Shown here in pieces: positions 1 through 6,200 of a stretch of DNA of 6,463 nt; position 1 is the stretch's first letter, and every line of letters begins with the position of its first letter. The DNA is taken from NCBI GenBank assembly GCA_026997215.1, contig JALWJP010000047.1, forward strand, positions 1 to 6,463, in the 5' to 3' direction. The translations under genes and the position numbers were made by a program. The notes under the pieces were generated by a model. It had not been told where the DNA came from. It searched no databases and saw only the letters and a program-made list of their open reading frames with translations. Source of the DNA: Nanobdellati archaeon (GTDB lineage Archaea; EX4484-52; JAADEF01).

Positions 1-218
1 AAAGTCTTACGACTGAGTTTCTTACCTTTAATAATAATAACCTTATTTTTAAATAGTTTTTCTAATTCCCGACATATTTCCTCGTTTGCTTTTCCTTGTT
101 CTGCCTTGCTTTTCACTTCTACTATACCTCTTCCATTTCTTTCATATATCTTAAAAGTATTCTGGTTAGTTTTAACCTTTACCTCAACCAAACAACCCCT
201 CTCTTTCCCTACAATCAT
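1..218 (-). CDS. DUF167/YggU-family protein (UPF0235), partial, C-terminus beyond left edge
   Basis: The minus-strand frame opens with ATG at 218-216 and stays open to the window edge, giving 72 complete codons. The translation has the DUF167/YggU pattern: an N-terminal beta strand (VEVKVK, residues 11-16), then GKAN at 42-45 followed by a helix (EEICRELEKLF), then a strand (KVIIIKG, 59-65) and the Ser-Arg signature (S69-R70) near the cut end. These are the family hallmarks. The biochemical role of the family is not established and I do not assign one. The start overlaps the pcc1 stop as ATGA, so translation is probably coupled, and I see no strong Shine-Dalgarno before this ATG. A TTG at 191-189, preceded by a purine-rich GAGAGGGG, is an alternative start that would still keep the whole domain. 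It is the third gene of the operon headed by the 178-residue protein. Confidence 0.82.
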   Translation of the reverse strand, partial: MIVGKERGCLVEVKVKTNQNTFKIYERNGRGIVEVKSKAEQGKANEEICRELEKLFKNKVIIIKGKKLSRKT

Positions 219-445
219 TTTATCGCCATAGCATCTTCTGCAACCTTTAAATTACGTAAGATTGCATTAATAGCAGTTCTTAAAGCAGTTACATCTTTAG
301 CTTTCAAAGAAATAATAACTTCTCCTAAGGAATTCTTTACATCATAAGAAACTCTATCTTTTATTTTTATGTCAAGCCTTTTTAAAACATCTGATATTAA
401 TAAAGGATCGTTGCATTTAAAAGTTAATATTAAAGAGTATTTCAC
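215..445 (-). CDS. pcc1: KEOPS complex subunit Pcc1 (tRNA t6A37 biosynthesis)
   Basis: This encodes a 76-residue protein of the Pcc1/CTAG family. Pcc1 is the small dimerising subunit of KEOPS, which with Kae1, Bud32 and Cgi121 transfers threonylcarbamoyl to A37 of ANN-decoding tRNAs in the cytoplasm. The family signature is in the second half: a strand (EVIISLKAKD, 42-51) followed by a helix with LRTAIN (55-60), matching the usual pattern of a strand ending in AxD and then LRAxxNS. Length is normal for Pcc1. I chose GTG at 445-443 rather than the in-frame ATG at 460-458. The GTG overlaps the upstream stop as GTGA and has GGAGG 8 nt upstream. The ATG has no such site, would overlap by 19 bp, and would add a non-family MEDGR extension. 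The end overlaps the DUF167 gene as ATGA. No other KEOPS gene is visible here. Confidence 0.85.
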   Translation of the reverse strand: MKYSLILTFKCNDPLLISDVLKRLDIKIKDRVSYDVKNSLGEVIISLKAKDVTALRTAINAILRNLKVAEDAMAIK

Positions 446-978
446 TCTCCCATCCTCCATGCGTCCAATAAACCTTTATCAAACTTGCTTGCACCTAATT
501 TAGCTTTTATTTCTTCAATAAACCTTCTATTAAGTTCTTTACTTAATTCCAATAAATCCAACACGCGATTATTATACCACATATAATGATAAGCCCATAA
601 AAGACTTCTGTGAATTGTGTTGGTATATTTAAATTTTGTTTCCAAATAAGGAGAAATTTTAAAAGTTACCTCAGACTCTTTAGTTTTAATATTTTGCCAA
701 CCGTTTGTTTTTACATAAGTCCAAAATCTGCTATAATCATCCCAAGTTTTTTTATACTTTACATAATACCTATAAGAAACATTACCTGTTTTAGCTGTTT
801 CTGTATCGTCTATCATCAAATATAATCTATAAATTTTACTTCCTGAAATTTCGAACACAGCTTTTGCTAAATTATCAAGCCCTTTTAATACAAATTTCCA
901 CACATTTGTTCCCTTAATAGTGAATACTATCCATTCCTGATTTGGCATCAAATAGCTTCTATAAAGTAATGTTCCCAT
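442..978 (-). CDS. Unrecognised 178-residue protein heading the pcc1-DUF167 operon
   Basis: I do not recognise this protein. It is a real gene by context: it is the long open frame between a well-placed promoter and pcc1, with a TATA-like element 24-31 nt before the ATG and a GTGA junction to pcc1. It is soluble-looking, with no signal peptide or clear membrane segment. It is unusually aromatic, with 8 Trp and 15 Tyr by my count. Residues 15-75 alternate like a beta-helix-beta fold (EWIVFTIKG, then helix WKFVLKGLDNLAKAVF, then strand IYRLYLMIDD). Residues 124-162 look helical (LLWAYHYMWYNN and a long charged amphipathic helix). The first 60 residues faintly resemble the start of a sliding clamp (PCNA) repeat, but the protein is shorter than PCNA and I would not annotate it as one. 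Co-translation with Pcc1 suggests a tRNA or information-processing role, as inference only. Confidence 0.72.
   Translation of the reverse strand: MGTLLYRSYLMPNQEWIVFTIKGTNVWKFVLKGLDNLAKAVFEISGSKIYRLYLMIDDTETAKTGNVSYRYYVKYKKTWDDYSRFWTYVKTNGWQNIKTKESEVTFKISPYLETKFKYTNTIHRSLLWAYHYMWYNNRVLDLLELSKELNRRFIEEIKAKLGASKFDKGLLDAWRMGE
454..458 (-). promoter_or_regulatory. Shine-Dalgarno site deciding the pcc1 start
   Basis: GGAGG reads on the minus strand within the last codons of the upstream gene, 8 nt before GTG 445-443. It supports the GTG start for pcc1, because the competing ATG (460-458) overlaps the site itself. Confidence 0.7.
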
Positions 979-1001
979 AATAAATGTAAAGGTTAAACAA
1001 C

Positions 1002-1009
1002 AATATAAA
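1002..1009 (-). promoter_or_regulatory. TATA box for the 178-residue-protein/pcc1/DUF167 operon
   Basis: TTTATATT on the minus strand is centred about 27 nt upstream of the ATG at 978. That is the archaeal TATA-to-start distance, so the transcript would begin at or next to the start codon (leaderless). No Shine-Dalgarno precedes this ATG, which fits. Confidence 0.55.
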
Positions 1010-1011
1010 GA

Positions 1012-1020
1012 TTTTTAAAT
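1012..1020 (+). promoter_or_regulatory. TATA box for the ubiquitin-like gene
   Basis: TTTTTAAAT is centred about 28 nt before the ATG at 1044, preceded by purine-rich AAAGA that could act as a BRE. No Shine-Dalgarno precedes the ATG, so a leaderless transcript is likely. It lies beside the oppositely oriented TATA box of the neighbouring operon. Confidence 0.52.
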
Positions 1021-1043
1021 TAACTCTTTATTTATTTTAAATC

Positions 1044-1250
1044 ATGGTTATTATTAAAGAAAAAAACACTAATGAGATAAAAGAAATAAAAATAAAAGAA
1101 GGTATGAAAAAAGTAAGAGAGGTTCTTATTGAAGCCGGATATAACCCTGAAGAGTATTTAGTAAGTAAAGATGGAAAAATAATACCTGAAGAGGAAGAAG
1201 TAAATGACAAAGACACATTACACGTTATAAAAATAGTTTCTGGCGGTTAA
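1044..1250 (+). CDS. Small ubiquitin-like beta-grasp protein (SAMP/Urm1/ThiS/MoaD type)
   Basis: This encodes 68 residues with the beta-grasp layout: a beta hairpin (VIIKEKN and EIKEIKIKE, 2-19), a helix (MKKVREVLIEAG, 21-32), a strand with SKDGKIIP (41-48), a DTLHVIKIV strand (57-65) and a terminal SGG. It ends exactly at Gly-Gly with no tail. Such C-termini are adenylated by an E1-like enzyme (UbaA/MoeB type) and then used as a thiocarboxylate sulfur donor (tRNA thiolation, molybdopterin, thiamine) or conjugated to protein lysines. The VSGG end is closer to the VAGG end of SAMP2/Urm1-like proteins than to a typical MoaD, but sequence alone cannot choose. No E1, JAMM protease or cofactor gene is adjacent. 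It is the only plus-strand gene left of the putative origin. Its TAA overlaps the opposing endA stop. Confidence 0.85.
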   Translation: MVIIKEKNTNEIKEIKIKEGMKKVREVLIEAGYNPEEYLVSKDGKIIPEEEEVNDKDTLHVIKIVSGG

Positions 1251-1798
1251 GGCTTGACTCTATTAATAGTATAATAAGTTACATCACCTTCTTCATCAAC
1301 CACAGCAAGTAATGCTTGAGCTCTAATAGTATGACTTAATCTTACATATCTAGACCACTCATGATAGCTAAGCATGTGGTTTTCAGGAACCGCGTGTACA
1401 TTATACTTCGTATGCTCTTTTTTTGTTTTTTCGCCTTTTTTATAAGGATTAACTCCCTTATCATATACTCTAAAATGAGTACCAAACTTAAACCCTGATT
1501 TTACAATATAACCTCTGTTACGCAAATCTCTAAAAACAGTAAACTTTTGAGGAAATTCTTTATCAACCTCACAACATATATCGTAAAATTCTTTAATGCT
1601 CAACTTTTTATTACCTTTCCATACTTCTATAATCTCCCTTTCTGCTAAATACATGGCCTCGGGTAAAGATAATTGTAAGTACTTAGTTTTTCCTTCTTCT
1701 TCTATCCATTTTCCAAAATATTTGTTTTGATATAGCTTTTCTCCTTCCTTTTCATCCCACACAACAACCTTGCTTTCCAGAAACGCAGCCTTAATCAT
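1247..1798 (-). CDS. endA: tRNA-splicing endonuclease EndA, aligned catalytic lysine apparently missing
   Basis: This encodes 183 residues, the length of the compact single-repeat archaeal EndA that cuts bulge-helix-bulge introns from pre-tRNA. The N-terminal domain (1-80) has the LSLPEAMYL helix. The catalytic domain contains FRDLRNRGYIVKSG (89-102), FGTHFRVYDKG (105-115), KEHTKYNVH (128-136) and a C-terminal YYTINRVKP. Against the Methanocaldococcus jannaschii enzyme (Tyr115, His125, Lys156; recalled sequence) Tyr112 and His129 are kept, but the Lys156 position in the HSVRKK motif reads HTIRAQ here, so Lys becomes Ala160. Tyr-to-His spacing is 17 instead of 10 because of a Lys-rich insertion (PYKKGEKTKK, 118-127). 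It may therefore be a structural or altered subunit needing a partner, or use another lysine. The start overlaps the orc1 end by 8 bp and has GGAG 10 nt upstream. Confidence 0.92.
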   Translation of the reverse strand: MIKAAFLESKVVVWDEKEGEKLYQNKYFGKWIEEEGKTKYLQLSLPEAMYLAEREIIEVWKGNKKLSIKEFYDICCEVDKEFPQKFTVFRDLRNRGYIVKSGFKFGTHFRVYDKGVNPYKKGEKTKKEHTKYNVHAVPENHMLSYHEWSRYVRLSHTIRAQALLAVVDEEGDVTYYTINRVKP

Positions 1799-3011
1799 TG
1801 AACAACCACTCCTTTTTAATAAAATCTTTTATCTTCAAATAAGTATCTAAAGAGTTGCTAAAAGTTATTTCTCTTGTTCTCCCGTACCTTCCATGACTAA
1901 TAACCTTAGCATTAATTATCCCTAAAACATCTAATTCAGAGATAATATCAGATACGCGACGTTGTGTTAATGGTTTTATTTTATTGCGTTTGCAGATCTC
2001 GCTATAAGTATTATAAACATCACCTGTTAAAACTTTAGAATTATCGTTTTCTTTTAATAAATCTATAATAGCGTAAAGCACAAAATTAGAGTGCTTAGGC
2101 AAGGTTTTCACAGCTTCAAATATCCTATCATAATCTATTTTCTTTTCAGCCATATCAACATGCTCTTCTAACACTTTCTCTGCATTTAACCTTTCTGCTA
2201 TCTCACCAGCAACCCTCAAAAGATCTAATGCCTTTCTAGCATCTCCGTGTTCTTGAGCAGCCAAAGCAGCACATTTATTAATAACGGCCTCGCTTATCTT
2301 TCCTTCATTAAAAGCTAATTTTGCTCTTTCATTTAAAATATCGCGAAGCTGTAAAGCATTATAAGGTGTAAACCAAATCTCTTCTTCTGATAAAGAAGAT
2401 TTAACCCTTGCATCTAAATGCTCTGTAAAACTAAGATTATTAGATATACCTATTAAAGAAACAACAACACCTTCTAACTCCTGATTTATTCTTGTCAAAG
2501 TATAAAGAAACCTATCCCCTATTTTTTCAACTAAAATATCAATCTCATCAATAGCTAAAATAACAACACCTCCAATTTCTTTAAGTTTTTTGAAAAATCT
2601 ATCATATACAACATCGGTAGGTAAACCAGTAAAAGGAATGTTTTCTCCTAATTCATTAGCTATGTAAGAAAGTAAGCGATACTCAGTATCAGCAACTCTT
2701 TTAAGATTAGAATTAACATAAACATAAGTTATATTACTGCCGTTCTCATCAGCTGCTTTTTTTAATTCTTTCAAAACAAAAGTTGTAACCAAGGTTTTAC
2801 CAGTACCTGTAGGCCCATATATAAAAACATTAGAAGGTTTCTCGCCCTTTAAAGAAACAGCTAATATCTTTGATAAAGTATAAATAAAAGAGTCACGATG
2901 CATAATATTTTGAGGAGTAAAATTAATAGTTAAAACAGATTTATCTTTGAATATTGGTTTTGAATTAATAGCATCCTTAAAAATATCATGAATGGTTTTT
3001 TGCACAATCAT
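1791..3011 (-). CDS. orc1: Replication initiator Orc1/Cdc6 (AAA+ ATPase with winged helix)
   Basis: This encodes 406 residues, full length for archaeal Orc1/Cdc6, which binds ORB repeats at the origin and recruits the MCM helicase. In order: an N-terminal segment with FTPQNIMHRD (31-40, the usual P-x-x-x-x-R-D entry), Walker A GPTGTGKT (66-73), Walker B ILAIDEID (151-158), sensor 1 GISNN (188-192), the arginine-finger and initiator-specific region LDARVKSS (199-206), WFTPYNALQLRDIL (213-226), sensor 2 GDARKALDLL (256-265), and a winged-helix DNA-binding domain from about 290 with KPLTQRRVSDIISELDVLGI. All ATPase motifs look intact. A TATA-like element about 27 nt before the ATG and the lack of a Shine-Dalgarno point to a leaderless transcript. 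It is divergent from polC across the putative origin and overlaps endA downstream. Many archaea carry several Orc1 paralogues, so I give no paralogue number. Confidence 0.95.
   Translation of the reverse strand: MIVQKTIHDIFKDAINSKPIFKDKSVLTINFTPQNIMHRDSFIYTLSKILAVSLKGEKPSNVFIYGPTGTGKTLVTTFVLKELKKAADENGSNITYVYVNSNLKRVADTEYRLLSYIANELGENIPFTGLPTDVVYDRFFKKLKEIGGVVILAIDEIDILVEKIGDRFLYTLTRINQELEGVVVSLIGISNNLSFTEHLDARVKSSLSEEEIWFTPYNALQLRDILNERAKLAFNEGKISEAVINKCAALAAQEHGDARKALDLLRVAGEIAERLNAEKVLEEHVDMAEKKIDYDRIFEAVKTLPKHSNFVLYAIIDLLKENDNSKVLTGDVYNTYSEICKRNKIKPLTQRRVSDIISELDVLGIINAKVISHGRYGRTREITFSNSLDTYLKIKDFIKKEWLFND
1809..1814 (-). promoter_or_regulatory. Shine-Dalgarno site for endA inside the end of orc1
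   Basis: AAGGAG reads on the minus strand 10 nt before the endA ATG (1798-1796), embedded in the orc1 codons for Lys-Lys-Glu near its C-terminus. It supports co-translation of endA from the orc1 transcript. Confidence 0.55.
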
Positions 3012-3033
3012 AGAAATGATAATTATTAATTAA

Positions 3034-3043
3034 CTTTAAATTC
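3034..3043 (-). promoter_or_regulatory. TATA box of the orc1-endA operon
   Basis: GAATTTAAAG on the minus strand is centred about 27 nt upstream of the orc1 ATG (3011-3009). It lies immediately beside ORB-like site A (3046-3063), so Orc1 bound there could repress its own promoter. That autoregulation is inference. Confidence 0.5.
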
Positions 3044-3045
3044 TT

Positions 3046-3063
3046 TTCCATAGGAAGTAAAGG
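3046..3063 (+). repeat. ORB-like element A
   Basis: TTCCATAGGAA (TTCC-3 nt-GGAA dyad) is followed after 5 nt by GG. The archaeal ORB, as I recall it for Pyrococcus, is TTCCAGTGGAA followed by about 5 nt and a G-run. The dyad arms and spacing match; the centre differs and the G-run is short. Confidence 0.45.
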
Positions 3064-3112
3064 TAGTAACAAAGAGAGACCCCTTAATTTCTTTTGGAAT
3101 AAAGGTTGTATA
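3053..3112 (+). repeat. Imperfect direct repeat in the origin region
   Basis: GGAAGTAAAGGTAGTAAC (3053-3070) recurs as GGAATAAAGGTTGTATA (3096-3112), with one base deleted and three mismatches. The starts are 43 bp apart, about four helical turns. Each copy overlaps an ORB-like element, so the repeats may be iteron-like binding sites for the initiator. Confidence 0.45.
3080..3099 (-). repeat. ORB-like element B, inverted relative to A
   Basis: On the minus strand TTCCAAAAGAA is followed after 5 nt by GGGG. The left arm, spacing and G-run fit the ORB pattern; the right arm carries one mismatch (AGAA for GGAA). Sites A and B have their G-runs facing each other. Confidence 0.42.
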
Positions 3113-3134
3113 TGTGAAAATGAATATAACATTG

Positions 3135-3192
3135 TTTTAAATATATATAATATAAAATATATTATTAAATATAATATTAATTAATTTAAAAA
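3135..3192. other. 58-bp pure A/T tract, possible DNA unwinding element
   Basis: Positions 3135-3192 contain only A and T, rich in TATA, AATATT and TTAATTAA steps, bounded by G at 3134 and C at 3193. This is extreme even for this genome and would melt easily. Its right end also supplies the polC TATA box. Confidence 0.6.
3185..3192 (+). promoter_or_regulatory. TATA box of polC
   Basis: TTTAAAAA is centred about 26 nt before the polC ATG (3214-3216). No Shine-Dalgarno precedes the ATG, consistent with a leaderless transcript. The surrounding A/T tract offers many other TATA-like words, so the exact box is uncertain. Confidence 0.42.
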
Positions 3193-3213
3193 CAAATTAT
3201 TTTTCATGATTAT

Positions 3214-6200
3214 ATGGAAAAATATTTTAATTCACTGAAAGAAGAAGTTAACAAAGCTTATAGTTATGCTCAAGAAGCTAGAAAAAAAGGTTATGATCCT
3301 TCTTATAATGTTGAAATAATTAGAGCAGATGATACTGCAGCAAGAGTAGAGGGTATTTTAAGTGTTATTTATCCAGAACTTCTTAATGCTAATTTGAAAG
3401 AATTTATAAGAAAATTCGAAAAAGAATATGGAAAAAACGATTTAAGAGTTTCTTTAAAAATAGCTGAAGCTATTGCTAAAAATGAAGTGCTGTCTATTGA
3501 AAATAAAGAGAAAAGAGCTGATTTAGCTATAAGAGCTGCTGTTGCTTATTTAACTTTAGGTGTTGTTACTGCGCCTTTAGAAGGTATTTCTAAAGTTAAA
3601 ATTAAGAAAAATGATGATGGTAGCGAATATTTGGCTGTGTATTATGCTGGTCCTATAAGAAGTGCTGGTGGTACCGCATCTGCTATGAGTGTTCTTATTG
3701 CTGATTTTGTAAGGAGAATAGTTGGGTTAGATGTTTATAAGCCTATAGAGGAAGAAATTAATAGATATTATACAGAGGTAGAGGATTATTATACGAGGGT
3801 TGCTGCAAAGCAATATCATCCTACTAAGCAGGAGATTGAACTAATAATCAAGAATGTTCCAGTGGAAATCACGGGGGAGCCCACTGAAAAGATAGAAGTT
3901 TCTAATTATAAGGATTTACCACGCATAGAAACAAATAAAATAAGAGGGGGTATGTGTTTAATATTACTTGACGGGTTGCCTTTAAAAGCAGAGAAAATGC
4001 TTAAGTTCGTTAAGAAGTATGCGAAGGATTTTGGTATTGAGCATTGGTTTTGGTTAGAGGAATTTATTGCTTTGAAGAAGAAGATTCATGCTGCTGTTAA
4101 AATTGATAATGTTGCGGATGAAAAACCAAAATACATACCCAGTACTAAGTATTTAGATAAATTAGTAGGAGGAAGACCTGTTTTGTCATTTCCAGCAGAA
4201 AAAGGCGGGTTTAGGTTAAGGTATGGTAAGAGTTTTACTAATGGTTTAGCAGGTGTTAATTTATCTGTTGGTGTCTTTTATCTTTTCGATCATTTAGCTA
4301 TGGGTACTCAAGTTGCATTAGAAGGGCCTGGAAAAGCTGCAGTAGTTATGCCTCATAATGCTTTAGAAAACCCTATTGTCTTGCTGAATAATGGAGATGT
4401 AATTGAGATAAAAGGGGAAGAAGATGTTAAAAAATATAAGAATCAAATTAAAGAAATACTTTATTTAGGCGATATTTTAATTCCTTTTGGGGAATTTGTT
4501 AGTAACAATCATGTTTTATTACCTGCAGGATATGCTGAGGAATGGTGGTTATTAGAACTTAAACAACATAATAAGCAACTTTATGAAAAATACAAAAAAT
4601 TTTGGATTAACTTTCCTAATTTTAACGAAGCTGTTGATATTTCAGAAAAGTATAATATAGGTTTACATCCTAAATATAATTTATTCTGGCATGATATTTC
4701 TAAAGAACATTTAAAGGTTCTTGTAAAACATTTGTATAACAATTTATCATACACAGGAGGAGAACTTGTATTACATTATAATACAGAAGTAAAAAAAATT
4801 TTAGAGGATTTAGGTGTTTTGCATAAAGTTAGAGAGGAAAGAATAATATTAGAAGAACATTATTGGATATATGATTTACTTTTTAGAAAATATAATGATT
4901 TGGAGACTATTTATAAAATAATTGACGAATCCGCAGATATAATGGATGCTTTAATGAAGATCAGTGGTTTAATTATTAGAAAAAGGGCTCCTACTTATTT
5001 AGGATTAAGAATGGGAAGACCAGAAAAAGCGAAGATTAGAAAAATGAAGGGATCTCCTCAAATGCTCTTTCCTGTGGGTGAAGAAGGAGGCAAACGTCGG
5101 AATTTAATGGAAAGTTACAATCAAGGGAAAATAAAAGTTCAAATCATAACTTATAAGTGTTTAGATTGTGGTAAGGAAAGTTATTATAAAAGGTGTATGC
5201 ACTGCGGTAGTTTAAATACTAAATATGTTATGTACTGTAACGGTAAACCTATTTTCGAGGATAAGGAGTGTAATGGTAAACCTCAATTGTATGCTATTAG
5301 AAATATAGATATTAAGTGGTTAACAGATAAAGCTTATGAAAGAGTTGGGATGGAAAAATTAGATCTTGTTAAGGGTGTGAGAGGTGTTTCTGGTGAGAAG
5401 CGAGCAGTTGAGTTGATAGAAAAAGGTTTGTTAAGAGCTAAGTATGATTTGTATGTTAATAAAGATGGAACCATACGTTTTGATGCAACTGATATTCCTT
5501 TAACACATTTTAGGCCACGTGATATTGGTGTAAGTGTTGAAAAGTTAAGGGAGTTAGGTTATACTCATGATATTTATGGCAATCTGTTAGAGTCAGAGGA
5601 TCAGATTTTAGTTCTAAAACCTCAAGACATTATAATTCCTGAGAACGAGGATGTTTCATCTGCTGAAGTGCTTTTGAAAACAGCTCGGTTTTTGGATGAG
5701 TTGCTTGTTAAGGTTTATGGAATGGAGCCTTATTATAACTTTAAAAGTAAGGAGGATATTATTGGTACTATAGTTGTGGGTTTGGCTCCACATACATCAG
5801 CAGGTATTGTTGGTAGGGTTATAGGTTTTGGTAGGGCTAAGGGAGTATTAGCACATCCTTATTGGCATGCTGCTAAGCGCCGTAATTGTTTGGTTGGCAG
5901 CGAAGATGTGCTTTTAGAAACTAAAGATGGTGAGGTGAAGGTTGTAAAGGCGAGGGATTTTGAGCATTTGAATCCTCGCAACTATTACGCGTTAAGCGTT
6001 GATGCTCATGGTAATATAGTTAAGAGAAGGATTAAGGAATTTGTTAAGTTAAAAGCTAAAGAAAAAATTTACAGGATAAAGACTTCTTATGGTAGGGAAA
6101 TTACAGTTACACATGATCACAGAATGCTTGTTTATAATGGAAAAGGATGGGAGCTTAAGGAAGCTAAGGATTTAAAAGAAGGTGATGTGCTATTAGCTTT

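Larger units (their letters stand above)
3041..3204. other. Putative replication origin (oriC)
   Basis: The divergent gap between orc1 and polC combines what is expected of an archaeal origin. An initiator gene is adjacent. Two ORB-like elements with dyad, 5-nt spacer and G-run (3046-3063 on plus, 3080-3099 on minus) point at each other. A strongly A/T tract (3135-3192) could serve as the unwinding element. In Pyrococcus the origin also lies beside cdc6 and the DNA polymerase D genes, from established knowledge. Both ORB-like sites are degenerate, and the A/T tract also holds the polC promoter, so the call rests on the combination rather than on any single element. Confidence 0.6.

Noticed and set aside
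96..347. Plus-strand 83-codon open frame
   Set aside because: It lies antisense to the DUF167 and pcc1 genes, has no promoter or ribosome site, and its translation resembles no family; the minus-strand genes explain the sequence.
446..460. ATG at 460-458 as the pcc1 start (81 residues)
   Set aside because: It would overlap the upstream gene by 19 bp and has no ribosome site; GTG at 445 has GGAGG at 8 nt and a GTGA junction.
610..825. Plus-strand 71-codon open frame, Cys/Phe/Ile-rich
   Set aside because: It is antisense to the 178-residue gene; the hydrophobic composition is what an AT-rich reverse strand gives by chance.
1226..1233. T-run downstream of endA on the minus strand as a terminator
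   Set aside because: It is inside the ubiquitin-like coding sequence and only five T long; such runs are common in this AT-rich DNA.
3135..3192. A/T tract as a hidden small gene or CRISPR-like leader
   Set aside because: No repeat-spacer structure and no open frame of note; promoter and unwinding-element roles explain it better.
3941..3951. GGGGG run at 3946-3950 in polC as an ORB G-run
   Set aside because: No TTCC-N3-GGAA dyad lies at the required distance; it simply encodes the Arg-Gly-Gly of DP2.
4190..4209. Another ORB-like string in polC (TTCCAGCAGAA then GGCGGG)
   Set aside because: The dyad is broken, the spacer is 3 nt rather than 5, and it encodes conserved DP2 residues FPAEKGG; likely chance.
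5158..5289. Cys-rich stretch as a separate zinc-finger gene
   Set aside because: It is in frame within polC, and cysteine clusters at this place are normal in DP2.
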